This document shows positions 54,147 through 63,320 of a stretch of DNA of 64,000 bases, piece after piece; within the stretch, counting starts at the first letter, position 1; each line of letters opens with the position of its first letter. The notes beneath the pieces were generated by a model. It was not told the DNA's origin. It saw nothing but the letters and a program-made list of their open reading frames with translations, and did not search any database. Source of the DNA: Nereida sp. MMG025 (GTDB taxonomy: Bacteria; Pseudomonadota; Alphaproteobacteria; Rhodobacterales; Rhodobacteraceae); assembly GCF_021654165.1 (NCBI RefSeq), contig NZ_JAKFZN010000003.1, forward strand, positions 62,001-126,000, written 5' to 3'. The position numbers and the translations under genes are program-made.

Positions 54147-55564
54147 GCAGCAGAGCCCCCGACCGTCAGACCACCGATCATCAATGTGGGTTGGCCGACG
54201 CCGACGGGGACCCATTGGCCTTGCTTGCCGCAGTTGCCCATGCCGGGGTCCAGCGCCATGTCATTGCCGATGGCGCGGATATGTTTGAGGGCCGTGGCCC
54301 CGTCGCCGATCAGTGTGGCACCTTTGACGGGCGCGCCGACCTGTCCGTTTTTCACCTGATAGGCTTCGGTGCAGGAAAATACGAATTTTCCGTTGGTGAT
54401 ATCCACTTGCCCGCCGCCAAAGCCCACCGCGTAGATGCCGTCTTTGAGATCAGCAAGGATTGCCTCTGGGGCTGTATCGCCCCCAAGCATGTAGGTGTTT
54501 GTCATGCGCGGCATGGGGATATGGGCGTAGCTTTGGCGTCGACCGTTGCCCGTGGGTTCAACGCCCATCAGGCGCGCGTTCTGGCGGTCCTGCATGTAGC
54601 CCACAAGGATCCCATCTTCGATCAGGGTGTTTTTGCCTGACGGGGTGCCTTCGTCGTCGATGGTGATGCTGCCACGGCGGTCAGGAATGGTGCCGTCGTC
54701 CAGCACTGTGACACCCTTGGCTGCGATTTGCTGCCCCATGAGCCCTGCGAATGCGCTGCTGCCTTTGCGGTTGAAGTCGCCTTCCAGCCCGTGCCCGATG
54801 GCTTCATGCAGCAAAATTCCCGGCCAGCCCGGGCCAAGCACGACGTCCATCACGCCAGCGGGCGCAGGGATGGCGTCCAGATTGACAAGGGCGATGCGTA
54901 AAGCCTCTTGCGCCACCGATTGCCAATGGGCGGGATCCATCAAGCCGTTCATCAAATAGCGTCCGCCGCCGCCCGCGCCGCCGCTTTCGCGGCGTCCGTT
55001 TTCTTCGACGATCACGCTGATGTTCAGCCGCGCCATGGGACGTGCATCGCGGGTCAGGTGGCCTTCGGGGCGCAAGATCTCGACCTCTTGGAAGGAGGCA
55101 GAAAATGTGGCGCTGACCTGGATGACGCGTTTGTCCAATCCGCGCACGAAGGCATCAATTTCGCGCAATGTGTCAATCTTGACGCCGAACTCTACGCCCG
55201 ACATGGGGTTTTGATCCGTATAAAGTGTTGTGTTGGTTGCGCGTGGCGCATCGGCCAGCGTGCCGCCCCCATCGCCTACGGCCAGACGGGCGGTATCAAC
55301 GGCACGGCCAATAGCGGCTTCCGAAATTTCCGAGGAATGTGCATAGCCCGCCACATCGCCGCGCACAGCCCGCAATCCAAACCCTTCGGAGGCATTGTAG
55401 CTGGCGGTTTTGACGCGCCCATCGTCAAACACGATCGCTTCCATGCGGCTGCGTTCCAAAAACAGCTCTCCGTCATCCGCGCCTGCGGTGGCGCTGCGCA
55501 GCTGCGACAGGGCTGATTCCTGATCGAGGAGCGTGTCAAAGGGGCGAAAAGGGGTGTCGGTCAT
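54143..55564 (-). CDS. tldD: TldD, metalloprotease subunit
   Basis: TldD pairs with TldE/PmbA to form a metalloprotease that trims unfolded or ribosomal peptides. The 473-residue product has the HExxxH zinc motif HEAIGH at residues 253-258, VLGPGWPGILLHEAIGHGLE, GLMGQQIAAKGVTVLDDGTI and the C-terminal block GQVGAPVKGATLIGDG. I chose the second ATG (55564) because GAGG is then six bases away. The partner gene pmbA is not in the window. It diverges from ctaC. Confidence 0.95.
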   Translation of the reverse strand: MTDTPFRPFDTLLDQESALSQLRSATAGADDGELFLERSRMEAIVFDDGRVKTASYNASEGFGLRAVRGDVAGYAHSSEISEAAIGRAVDTARLAVGDGGGTLADAPRATNTTLYTDQNPMSGVEFGVKIDTLREIDAFVRGLDKRVIQVSATFSASFQEVEILRPEGHLTRDARPMARLNISVIVEENGRRESGGAGGGGRYLMNGLMDPAHWQSVAQEALRIALVNLDAIPAPAGVMDVVLGPGWPGILLHEAIGHGLEGDFNRKGSSAFAGLMGQQIAAKGVTVLDDGTIPDRRGSITIDDEGTPSGKNTLIEDGILVGYMQDRQNARLMGVEPTGNGRRQSYAHIPMPRMTNTYMLGGDTAPEAILADLKDGIYAVGFGGGQVDITNGKFVFSCTEAYQVKNGQVGAPVKGATLIGDGATALKHIRAIGNDMALDPGMGNCGKQGQWVPVGVGQPTLMIGGLTVGGSAA

Positions 55565-55591
55565 CATGTGCCTCGAAAAAAAATGCGAAAT

Positions 55592-55605
55592 TTGATCTGG
55601 ATCAA
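55592..55605. promoter_or_regulatory. FNR/FnrL-type operator between tldD and ctaC
   Basis: A perfect FNR consensus, TTGAT-CTGG-ATCAA, lies 158 bases upstream of ctaC and 27 bases upstream of tldD. In Rhodobacterales FnrL binds this motif and shifts oxidase expression when oxygen falls. Here it could repress the aa3-type oxidase or control tldD; the position alone does not decide. Confidence 0.75.
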
Positions 55606-55763
55606 AGAAAAGCGTCAGTCTGCCGCAACGCGTAATCTTGAGGTGTTCTTAAGGATATGGTTTTAACGCGTCTGAATACAAATGGATTCCGTTTGGCGAT
55701 AGCTTGCCAGATGGACGTGGATAAGCGGCACGGTTTTGCCGCAAGACATACGGGAAGCAATAG

Positions 55764-56672
55764 ATGCGTAAATGGACCCTTTCGGCCGCCCTTTTGGGCG
55801 CTATGGCAACAACTGCAGCATATGCCCAAGAGGTGGTGGGTGTGCCTGTTGATCGCGGCACAGGTTTCCAACCTGCTGCGACTGAACTTGCACGCGACCT
55901 GCAATGGCTTGATGGTATGATCAATTACATCATCTTCGCCATCACCCTGTTTGTGACCGGTTTGCTGGTTTATATCATGGTGCGGTATAACCGCCGCTCG
56001 AACCCCAAGCCCGCAACATTCACACATAATTCACCGATTGAGGTGGCATGGACGATCATCCCGATTGTCATTCTGGTGTTCATCGGGGCGTTTTCGCTGC
56101 CAGTACTGTTCAAACAACAGGTGATCCCAGAGGCCGACATCAATATCAAAGTGACAGGCTACCAGTGGTATTGGGGCTATGAGTATGTGGACGAAGGCTT
56201 TGCCTTTGACAGCTACATGGTCGGCCATCCTGCGACGATGACAGATGCCGCTGACGAAAATGGTGCGCAGCCGTATATTCTGGATGCCGCAATGGAAGAG
56301 ATGCTTGGTGAATATGGCTACAGCCGCAACGAATGGTTGCTGGCCACTGACACGCAAGTTGTCGTTCCTGTTGGCAAAACCGTTGTGATGACGGTGACAG
56401 CCGCCGACGTGATCCATTCGTGGACCATCCCGTCGTTCGGCGTAAAACAGGACGCAGTGCCCGGTCGTCTGGCGCAGCTTTGGTTCAACGCAGAACGTGA
56501 AGGTCTCTATTTTGGCCAGTGCTCCGAGCTTTGCGGCAAGGACCACGCCTATATGCCGATCACGGTGAACGTTGTAAGCCAAGAGGAATACGACGCTTGG
56601 CTGGCAGAGGCGAAAGCTGAATACGCAGGCATTTTGCCAGCGGACCAATCTTATCAAGTTGCATCGAAGTAA
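55764..56672 (+). CDS. ctaC: Cytochrome c oxidase subunit II (aa3 type)
   Basis: Subunit II receives electrons from cytochrome c through its CuA centre. The 302-residue product has a signal peptide ([14 protein letters not shown]), two membrane helices ([22 protein letters not shown] and [20 protein letters not shown]), [12 protein letters not shown], and the CuA motif [12 protein letters not shown] (Cys253, Cys257, Met264). ATG 55764 follows GGGAAG. It opens the cox cluster; subunit I is not in this window. Confidence 0.97.
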   Translation: MRKWTLSAALLGAMATTAAYAQEVVGVPVDRGTGFQPAATELARDLQWLDGMINYIIFAITLFVTGLLVYIMVRYNRRSNPKPATFTHNSPIEVAWTIIPIVILVFIGAFSLPVLFKQQVIPEADINIKVTGYQWYWGYEYVDEGFAFDSYMVGHPATMTDAADENGAQPYILDAAMEEMLGEYGYSRNEWLLATDTQVVVPVGKTVVMTVTAADVIHSWTIPSFGVKQDAVPGRLAQLWFNAEREGLYFGQCSELCGKDHAYMPITVNVVSQEEYDAWLAEAKAEYAGILPADQSYQVASK

Positions 56673-56680
56673 TCTTGTAG

Positions 56681-56698
56681 GGCGGGTTCAAACCCGCC
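56681..56698 (+). repeat. Intercistronic perfect hairpin between ctaC and ctaB
   Basis: GGCGGGTT (56681-56688) and AACCCGCC (56691-56698) form an eight-base-pair stem with a two-base loop. It lacks a T tract and begins eight bases after the ctaC stop. A closely similar palindrome occurs at 59301 after ctaE. Confidence 0.7.
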
Positions 56699-56720
56699 TT
56701 ACCCCATCAGGGGACAATAG

Positions 56721-57668
56721 ATGACAGACGTAAGCTATCAGACGGCAAAATCAGCAGGCCAAACAGGCGAAGCCCAGTTTGGCGATTATTTTGCGCTTCT
56801 TAAACCGCGGGTGATGTCGCTGGTTGTGTTCACGGCCCTTGTGGGTTTGCTGGTTGCCCCTGTGGGCGTGCATCCCTTTGTCGGGTTTTGCGCCATTTTG
56901 TTCATCGCTGTCGGGGCAGGGGCATCGGGCTCGCTGAACATGTGGTGGGACGCCGATATCGACGTTGTGATGAAGCGCACAGCCAAACGCCCGATCCCCG
57001 CAGGCAAGGTGACGCCTGACGAAGCTTTGGGAATCGGTCTGGCGCTTTCGGGCTTTTCGGTTGTGTTGCTGTGGTTGGCGACAAACGCTTTGGCGGCCTT
57101 CCTGCTGGCGTTCACCATCTTTTTTTATGCCGTTGTCTATTCCATGTGGCTCAAACGCTCGACACCGCAGAACATCGTGATCGGTGGTGCGGCAGGGGCG
57201 TTCCCGCCCATGATCGGTTGGGTCGTGGCCACAGGCTCGATCAGTGTAGAAGCCGTTTTGATGTTCATGTTGATCTTCATGTGGACGCCGCCTCATTTCT
57301 GGGCTTTGGCGCTGTTCATGAAATCAGATTATGACGATGCTGGCGTGCCGATGCTGACCGTGACCCATGGGCGCAAATCCACGCGCCGCCATATCCTTGC
57401 CTATACTTTGCTTTTGTTCCCGCTTGCGATTGGCACGGCGTTTACCTCGATCGGTGGGCCGATCTATCTGGTCACTGCCGTGGTCTTGAACGTGTGGTTC
57501 CTGAAAGGGGCCTATGACATCTGGCGCCGCGATGAAACACAGGCCGAAGCCGACAACTACAAGGTCGAAAAGTCGGTATTCAAAGTCTCGCTGCTCTACC
57601 TCTTCCTGCACTTCGGTGCGCTGCTGGTCGAGGCGGTGTTGCGCCCCTACGGTCTGGGAGGCTGGTAG
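56721..57668 (+). CDS. ctaB: Protoheme IX farnesyltransferase (haem O synthase)
   Basis: CtaB adds the farnesyl group to haem B, the first step to haem A. The 315-residue product has nine membrane helices and the UbiA-superfamily motif SLNMWWDADIDVVMKRTAKR at about 73-92, followed by RPIPAGKVTPDEAL and, in the second half, FWALALFMKSDYDDAGVPML. ATG 56721 has GGGGA upstream. Confidence 0.96.
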   Translation: MTDVSYQTAKSAGQTGEAQFGDYFALLKPRVMSLVVFTALVGLLVAPVGVHPFVGFCAILFIAVGAGASGSLNMWWDADIDVVMKRTAKRPIPAGKVTPDEALGIGLALSGFSVVLLWLATNALAAFLLAFTIFFYAVVYSMWLKRSTPQNIVIGGAAGAFPPMIGWVVATGSISVEAVLMFMLIFMWTPPHFWALALFMKSDYDDAGVPMLTVTHGRKSTRRHILAYTLLLFPLAIGTAFTSIGGPIYLVTAVVLNVWFLKGAYDIWRRDETQAEADNYKVEKSVFKVSLLYLFLHFGALLVEAVLRPYGLGGW

Positions 57669-57669
57669 A

Positions 57670-57861
57670 ATGGGATATTTTCGCGCCGACCACGAATTGC
57701 ACGACCGCCGCAAAGGCCGCAACCTTGGCGTGGCGGCTGTGCTGATCGGGCTGATCGTGATCGTCTTTGGCCTGACATATGTGAAAATCACCAGCGGCGG
57801 CAGCCTCGAAGGGTTTGACCACACAGTGCGCCCCGCGCTTATCACGGAGGACACCCAGTGA
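57670..57861 (+). CDS. Small single-pass membrane protein of the cox cluster
   Basis: A 63-residue protein (MGYFRADHELHDRRKGRNLG, then a membrane helix VAAVLIGLIVIVFGLTYVKI). It starts two bases after ctaB and its end overlaps ctaG by four bases. Such short proteins are regularly found between ctaB and ctaG in alphaproteobacteria and probably assist oxidase assembly or are accessory subunits. This is too short to assign by sequence. Confidence 0.8.
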   Translation: MGYFRADHELHDRRKGRNLGVAAVLIGLIVIVFGLTYVKITSGGSLEGFDHTVRPALITEDTQ

Positions 57862-58469
57862 GTGACACCCCTGAAATGACACCCAAAGAGCCGCTTCACA
57901 AAACCGTTGTGAAGCTGGTCGGCGTTGTTGTGTTTATGGGTGGCCTCGCATGGGCGTCGGTCCCTCTGTATGATCTGTTCTGCCGCGTGACAGGCTATGG
58001 CGGCACGACAAACGCCAGCGCAGGCAATACCGACGGTGTGCTGGACCAGACCATCAAGGTGCGGTTTGATGCCAGCCTTGCGCGCGATATGCCGTGGGAC
58101 TTCAAGCCCGAAGTGCGCCAGATGGAATTGAAGATCGGTCAAGACGGTCTGGCCTTCTTTGAGGCCTACAACCCCACCGACCGCCCGATTGCAGGCACTG
58201 CAAGCTACAACGTGACACCCTATTCGGCAGGCGCATATTTCAGCAAAGTCCAGTGCTTTTGCTTTGAAGAACAAATCCTGCAACCGGGTGAACGGATGCA
58301 GATGCCCGTAAACTTCTATGTCGATCCCGACATCGTAAACGACCGCGAAGCGCGGTTCGTTCACACCATTACGCTGTCCTACACCTTCCACATGATGGAC
58401 GAGCAACCCGACCCGAACGCACAAGCGGCCCTGACCGCAGAGCCCAAGCCAACAGCCAACTATCAATAA
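57858..58469 (+). CDS. ctaG: Cox11-type copper chaperone for cytochrome oxidase
   Basis: CtaG/Cox11 delivers copper to the CuB site of subunit I. The 203-residue product has one N-terminal membrane helix ([33 protein letters not shown], starting near residue 17), and the copper-binding pair CFC at residues 133-135 within [16 protein letters not shown]. The start is GTG 57858 overlapping the small upstream gene. Confidence 0.95.
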   Translation: MSDTPEMTPKEPLHKTVVKLVGVVVFMGGLAWASVPLYDLFCRVTGYGGTTNASAGNTDGVLDQTIKVRFDASLARDMPWDFKPEVRQMELKIGQDGLAFFEAYNPTDRPIAGTASYNVTPYSAGAYFSKVQCFCFEEQILQPGERMQMPVNFYVDPDIVNDREARFVHTITLSYTFHMMDEQPDPNAQAALTAEPKPTANYQ

Positions 58470-58489
58470 GACCAAAGGGGAACCTGACA

Positions 58490-59290
58490 ATGGCCCACGT
58501 AAAGAACCACGACTATCATATTCTTCCCCCAAGCGTCTGGCCGTTTATCGGCGCGGTCGCGGGTTTCGTCATGCTTTTTGGCGCTGTTTTGTGGATGCAC
58601 GACAGCGGCCCGTGGATGTTCCTGATAGGGTTGGCCGGCGTGCTTTACACCATGTTTGCTTGGTGGGCTGACACAGTTGCCGAAAGCCACGCAGGCGATC
58701 ACACACCTGTTGTGCAAATCGGTCTGCGCTATGGGTTCATCTTCTTTATCATGTCCGAAGTGATGTTTTTTGTTGCGTGGTTCTGGAGCTTTTTCAAACA
58801 CGCGATGTACCCGATGGGCCCACAATCGCCTGCCGTTGATGGCGTCTGGCCACCCGTTGGCATCGAAACCTTTGACCCGTGGCACCTGCCGTTGATCAAC
58901 ACGCTGATCCTTTTGTGTTCGGGGGCCGCGGCCACATGGGCGCACCACGCACTGGTCCATGAAAACAACCGCGAAGATATGAAATGGGGCCTGATCCTTG
59001 CCATCGGTCTTGGCGTCATCTTCACAGGGTTCCAGGCCTATGAATACACCCACGCGGCCTTTGGGTTTGCGGGCAACATTTACGGCGCGAACTTCTTTAT
59101 GGCCACAGGTTTCCACGGCGCGCACGTCGTCATCGGAACAATTTTCCTGCTTGTGTGCCTGATCCGCTTGCAGCGTGGCCACTTCACGCAAGAAAAGCAT
59201 GTGGGTTTTGAGGCCGCGGCATGGTACTGGCACTTTGTCGATGTGGTGTGGCTGTTCTTGTTCGCAGCAATCTACGTCTGGGGCCAATAA
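58490..59290 (+). CDS. ctaE: Cytochrome c oxidase subunit III
   Basis: Subunit III stabilises the oxidase and bears seven membrane helices. The 266-residue product starts [19 protein letters not shown], with the hallmark [15 protein letters not shown] (conserved Glu in helix 3), [14 protein letters not shown] and [16 protein letters not shown]. It is preceded by GGGG and closes the oxidase operon before two terminators. Confidence 0.97.
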   Translation: MAHVKNHDYHILPPSVWPFIGAVAGFVMLFGAVLWMHDSGPWMFLIGLAGVLYTMFAWWADTVAESHAGDHTPVVQIGLRYGFIFFIMSEVMFFVAWFWSFFKHAMYPMGPQSPAVDGVWPPVGIETFDPWHLPLINTLILLCSGAAATWAHHALVHENNREDMKWGLILAIGLGVIFTGFQAYEYTHAAFGFAGNIYGANFFMATGFHGAHVVIGTIFLLVCLIRLQRGHFTQEKHVGFEAAAWYWHFVDVVWLFLFAAIYVWGQ

Positions 59291-59300
59291 CCCCGCCGGT

Positions 59301-59329
59301 AAGGTGGATTTCAATCCACCTTGCTTTTT
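59301..59329 (+). terminator. First hairpin terminator after ctaE
   Basis: A ten-base-pair stem, AAGGTGGATT (59301-59310) with AATCCACCTT (59313-59322), is followed by GCTTTTT. It starts ten bases after the ctaE stop. Confidence 0.85.
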
Positions 59330-59343
59330 AAAAACCTACCTGT

Positions 59344-59370
59344 AAGGCGCGGGATGATCTCGCGCCTTTT
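59344..59370 (+). terminator. Second hairpin terminator before surf1
   Basis: AAGGCGCG (59344-59351) pairs with CGCGCCTT (59361-59368), followed by two further Ts. Two terminators in tandem separate surf1 from the oxidase operon, yet surf1 starts only 17 bases later, so surf1 may depend on partial read-through. Confidence 0.75.
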
Positions 59371-59387
59371 GGCTTGTAGAGGGTGAT

Positions 59388-60071
59388 ATGGGCAAACTGA
59401 TTGCACCACTGATCTTTGGCGCAGCAGGGGCTGCGATCCTGATATCGCTTGGCGTCTGGCAAATGCAGCGCCTTGAATGGAAGCAAGGCGTTCTGGCCGA
59501 AATCCAAGCGCGTATAAATGATGCGCCAGTGGCCGTTCCGGTGCAGCCTGATCCAGAGGGTGATCGCTTTCTTCCGGTGGCAGCACAAGGCGAGCTGACG
59601 GGCGAGTATTTGCGCGTGCTGGTCAGTCAGAAGCGCGTCGGTGCGGGCTATCGCATTATTTCGGCGTTCGAGACCGAAGGCCGCCGCATTCTGGTCGACC
59701 GTGGATTTATGCCCGTGCAATCAGATGACACGCCCGCAGCGCAGGGGCAGGTTGCCTATGTGGGCAATTTGCATTGGCCAGAAGAGGTGGACAGCTACAC
59801 ACCCGCGCCTGATTTGGCGCAGAACCTGTGGTTTGCACGTGATGTGCCCGCGATGGCCGATGCACTGAATACCGAGCCTGTTTTGCTGATCGCGCGTGCG
59901 GCCACCCCCGCTGATGCAGCCATCGCGCCATTGCCTGTGTCGACCGAAGGGATTCCGAACGATCACCTGAACTACGCAATCACATGGTTTTCGCTCGCGA
60001 TTGTATGGTTGGGGATGACAGCGTTTCTGGCATGGCGTATCAGGCGGGAACAGACGCAAAAGGCGACCTAA
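59388..60071 (+). CDS. SURF1-family oxidase assembly protein
   Basis: SURF1 proteins hand haem A to subunit I of the oxidase. The 227-residue product has an N-terminal membrane helix (FGAAGAAILISLGVWQMQRLEWK), the family motif LGVWQxxR at the end of that helix, a soluble domain with GYRIISAFETEGRRILVDRGF, and a C-terminal membrane helix (HLNYAITWFSLAIVWLGMTA) typical of the family. thrC starts two bases downstream. Confidence 0.92.
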   Translation: MGKLIAPLIFGAAGAAILISLGVWQMQRLEWKQGVLAEIQARINDAPVAVPVQPDPEGDRFLPVAAQGELTGEYLRVLVSQKRVGAGYRIISAFETEGRRILVDRGFMPVQSDDTPAAQGQVAYVGNLHWPEEVDSYTPAPDLAQNLWFARDVPAMADALNTEPVLLIARAATPADAAIAPLPVSTEGIPNDHLNYAITWFSLAIVWLGMTAFLAWRIRREQTQKAT

Positions 60072-60072
60072 C

Positions 60073-61455
60073 ATGCACTACCATTCGACCCGCGGCGCAG
60101 CCCCTGTTCTGACATTTGAACAAGCCATGCTGACGGGGCTGGCCCGTGACGGCGGGCTTTATTTGCCCGAAACCATTCCCACCCTCAGCCATGCTGATAT
60201 CGCTGCGATGGCGGGATTGAGCTATGAAGAGATCGCGTTTCGCATCATGCGCCCTTTCACGGGCGATACGTTTACCGACGAAGAATTCGCAGATCTGATC
60301 GCCAAAGCCTATGCGGGCTTTGGTCATGCCGCCCGTGCGCCGCTGGTCCAGCTGGCGCCCAATCACTTTTTGCTCGAATTGTTCCATGGCCCTACGCTGG
60401 CGTTCAAAGACTTTGCCATGCAACTGATCGGGCAGATGTTCGAATTTGCGCTGAAACGCAATGGCGAACGGGTGACGATCGTGGGGGCCACATCGGGCGA
60501 CACAGGCTCTGCCGCGATGGAGGCGTTTCGGGGGCTTGAAGCAGTAGATCTCTTTATTCTCTACCCCCATGGCCGCGTGTCCGAAGTGCAGCGCCGCCAA
60601 ATGACCACCCCGTCTGAGGCAAATGTGCATGCCTTGGCCGTTGATGGGGATTTCGACACCTGTCAGGGTGCGGTCAAAGATATGTTCAACGATTTCGACT
60701 TCCGCGAAAGCGTGAAGCTGGCGGGGGTGAACAGCATCAACTGGGCGCGGGTTCTGGCGCAGGTGGTGTATTATTTTTCCAGCGCCGTCAGCCTCGGCGC
60801 GCCGCACCGCCCGGTCAGTTTCACCGTGCCCACAGGCAATTTCGGGGACATCTTCGCAGGCCATATCGCCAAACAGATGGGCCTGCCGATTGAAAAGCTA
60901 GTGGTTGCCACCAACCAGAACGACATCCTGCACCGCACGCTTGAAACGGGTGTTTACAAGACCGAAGATGTTCAGCCATCGATCAGCCCATCGATGGATA
61001 TTCAGGTCAGTTCAAATTTCGAACGTGCGCTTTATTACGCTTATGACAGCGATGGCAGCGCGGTTGCGCAACAGATGAACGACCTTAAGACCACCGGTGA
61101 ATTCACGATCAGCCAAGGTGCGATCAGCCATCTGCGTGATCTTTTCGCCTCTGGCCGCGCGTCCGAGGCCGAAACATCGGCAGCAATCACACGGTATGTC
61201 GAGCAGCATGGCGAATTGCTGTGTCCCCATTCAGCCGTTGGCACCCATGTTGCCGAAAGCCATCTGGGCACCACACCGATGATCACACTGGCCACCGCGC
61301 ATCCTGCCAAATTCCCCGATGCCATGCAGGCGGCGACTGGCATTCATCCGCCCCTTCCCAAGCGCATGGCGGACCTTTATGACCGACCCGAACGTATCAC
61401 CCGCGTTGCGGGTGATCTGGCCGCCATTCAAACCATCATTAAGGAACGCATCTAA
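60073..61455 (+). CDS. thrC: Threonine synthase
   Basis: PLP enzyme converting O-phosphohomoserine to threonine. The 460-residue product has MHYHSTRGAAPVLTFEQAML at the N-terminus, the PLP Lys112 in FHGPTLAFKDFAMQL, ATSGDTGSAAMEAFRG and the PTGNFGDIFAGHIAKQMGLP phosphate-binding block. It begins two bases after surf1 and ends one base before the M16 gene, a common order in roseobacters. Confidence 0.97.
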   Translation: MHYHSTRGAAPVLTFEQAMLTGLARDGGLYLPETIPTLSHADIAAMAGLSYEEIAFRIMRPFTGDTFTDEEFADLIAKAYAGFGHAARAPLVQLAPNHFLLELFHGPTLAFKDFAMQLIGQMFEFALKRNGERVTIVGATSGDTGSAAMEAFRGLEAVDLFILYPHGRVSEVQRRQMTTPSEANVHALAVDGDFDTCQGAVKDMFNDFDFRESVKLAGVNSINWARVLAQVVYYFSSAVSLGAPHRPVSFTVPTGNFGDIFAGHIAKQMGLPIEKLVVATNQNDILHRTLETGVYKTEDVQPSISPSMDIQVSSNFERALYYAYDSDGSAVAQQMNDLKTTGEFTISQGAISHLRDLFASGRASEAETSAAITRYVEQHGELLCPHSAVGTHVAESHLGTTPMITLATAHPAKFPDAMQAATGIHPPLPKRMADLYDRPERITRVAGDLAAIQTIIKERI

Positions 61456-62718
61456 GTGACCGTTCAAACCCACCGCCTGCCAAACGGCTTTCGCATCGTG
61501 ACCGAACATATGGATGGCCTGAAATCGGCATCTATCGGGATTTGGGTTCAGGCAGGCGGGCGCCACGAGACGCTTGCCCAAAACGGCATTGCCCACTTTT
61601 TGGAGCATATGGCATTCAAAGGGACGGCCAAACGCAGTGCGCTGCAAATCGCCGAAGCGATTGAAGATGTGGGCGGCTATATCAACGCCTACACGTCGCG
61701 CGAGATGACAGCGTATTACGCCCGTGTGCTGGAAAACGACGTGCCGCTTGCGCTGGATGTGATCGGTGACATTGTCCTTAATCCTGTGTTTGATGAGGCA
61801 GAGATTGAAGTTGAGCGTGGCGTGATCTTGCAAGAGATTGGCCAAACCCTCGATACGCCTGACGATATCGTATTTGATTGGTTGCAAGAGCAGGCCTATC
61901 CAGACCAACCCATTGGCCGCACCATTCTTGGGCCGTCCGAACGTGTCAGCAGTTTTACCCGCGATGATCTGTCCGGGTTCGTTGGCCAGCATTACGCACC
62001 GGGGCAGATGATCCTGGCCGCTGCGGGGGCGGTGGATCATGATGCGCTTGTGGCCGCGGCCGAAGCAATGTTTGGTCATTTGCCCGCACAACCTGCCAGC
62101 GTGATTGAACCTGCGGCGTTTCAAGGCGGTGAACGGCGCGAGGTCAAAGACCTTGAACAGGTGCATTTCGCGCTGGCCCTTGAAGGCCCGAACTACCGCG
62201 ACCCGATGATTTACACCGCGCAGATCTTTGCCACGGCCTTTGGTGGTGGGATGTCCAGCCGCCTTTTTCAGGAGGTGCGTGAAAAGCGCGGGCTATGCTA
62301 CACGATTTTTGCGCAAGCGGGGGCCTATGCTGATACGGGTCTTACGACTATTTATGCAGGCACCAGCGCTGATCAGATCGGTGAATTGGCCCATATCACG
62401 ATGGACGAGTTAAAACGCGCGGCCTGTGATATGTCGCCCGAAGAGGTTGCCCGCGCCCGCGCGCAGATGAAAGCAGGCATGCTGATGGGGCTTGAAAGCC
62501 CATCGGCGCGGTGTGAACGGTTGGCGCGTATGATCTCGATCTGGGACCGCGTGCCCGATTTGAACGAGGCGGTTGAGCGTATTGACGCTGTGACCACAGG
62601 CGATGTCAAAGACTACGCAGCCAATCTTGCAACCTCTGCAGGCAGTGCGTTGGCCCTTTATGGTCCTGTCTCGGCAGCACCCCACTTGGATGATTTAAAG
62701 GCGAGACTGGCCGCCTGA
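61456..62718 (+). CDS. M16-family zinc protease (PqqF/mitochondrial processing peptidase type)
   Basis: A 420-residue M16B-type protease. The inverted zinc motif HFLEH lies at residues 47-51 in GIAHFLEHMAFKGT, with the third ligand Glu127 in VERGVILQEI, exactly 76 residues after the motif. The second half repeats the fold without metal ligands (FGGGMSSRLFQEVREKRGLCYTIFA). The start is GTG 61456 directly after the thrC stop. Confidence 0.95.
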   Translation: MTVQTHRLPNGFRIVTEHMDGLKSASIGIWVQAGGRHETLAQNGIAHFLEHMAFKGTAKRSALQIAEAIEDVGGYINAYTSREMTAYYARVLENDVPLALDVIGDIVLNPVFDEAEIEVERGVILQEIGQTLDTPDDIVFDWLQEQAYPDQPIGRTILGPSERVSSFTRDDLSGFVGQHYAPGQMILAAAGAVDHDALVAAAEAMFGHLPAQPASVIEPAAFQGGERREVKDLEQVHFALALEGPNYRDPMIYTAQIFATAFGGGMSSRLFQEVREKRGLCYTIFAQAGAYADTGLTTIYAGTSADQIGELAHITMDELKRAACDMSPEEVARARAQMKAGMLMGLESPSARCERLARMISIWDRVPDLNEAVERIDAVTTGDVKDYAANLATSAGSALALYGPVSAAPHLDDLKARLAA

Positions 62719-62719
62719 T

Positions 62720-63304
62720 ATGCTCCGAACCCGTCGCAAAGTGATAATCGAAACCGAGCGGATGACATTGCGTCCGCCGACCCACGCCGATTATCGCTTT
62801 TGGACGGCACAACGCCGCGACAGTCGTGACTTCCTTATGCCTTGGGAGCCGTCCTGGGCCGAAGATCACCTGACGCGCAAAGCCTTCACCAATCGGGTTT
62901 ACTGGGCGCAACGCTCAATCAACCAAGGTTCTGCGATGCCATTGTTTTTGATCCGCCGCGAGGATCAGGCGCTCATGGGGGCGATCACGCTCGACAATAT
63001 CCGCCGCGGCCCTGCACAGGCTGGCACGCTTGGCTATTGGATCGGCCAGAATTTCGCGCGTCAGGGCTATATGCGTGAGGCGATCCAGGCGGTCACGCAC
63101 TACGGATTTCACCAGCTTGATTTGTCCCGTTTGGAGGCCGCGTGCCTGCCAGAGAATGCGGCGTCGCGCGGGGTTCTTGAAAGCTGCGGTTTCAAATATG
63201 AAGGTGTTGCGCAAAGCTATCTTCAGATCAACGGGCGCTGGCGCAATCATGTGCTATACGCAAATTTGCGCAGCGACCGGCGCGGCAAAACCGACGTTGG
63301 ATAA
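62720..63304 (+). CDS. GNAT acetyltransferase, RimJ/RimL type
   Basis: A 194-residue acetyltransferase with TERMTLRPPTHADYRFWTAQ, the acetyl-CoA site block GTLGYWIGQNFARQGYMREA (about 98-117) and the RimJ-type SRLEAACLPENAASRGVLES and CGFKYEG. The family acetylates protein N-termini, including ribosomal proteins S5 and L12. It begins one base after the M16 gene, a common arrangement. Confidence 0.9.
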   Translation: MLRTRRKVIIETERMTLRPPTHADYRFWTAQRRDSRDFLMPWEPSWAEDHLTRKAFTNRVYWAQRSINQGSAMPLFLIRREDQALMGAITLDNIRRGPAQAGTLGYWIGQNFARQGYMREAIQAVTHYGFHQLDLSRLEAACLPENAASRGVLESCGFKYEGVAQSYLQINGRWRNHVLYANLRSDRRGKTDVG

Positions 63305-63320
63305 CCCGCGCCAAGGGGCG

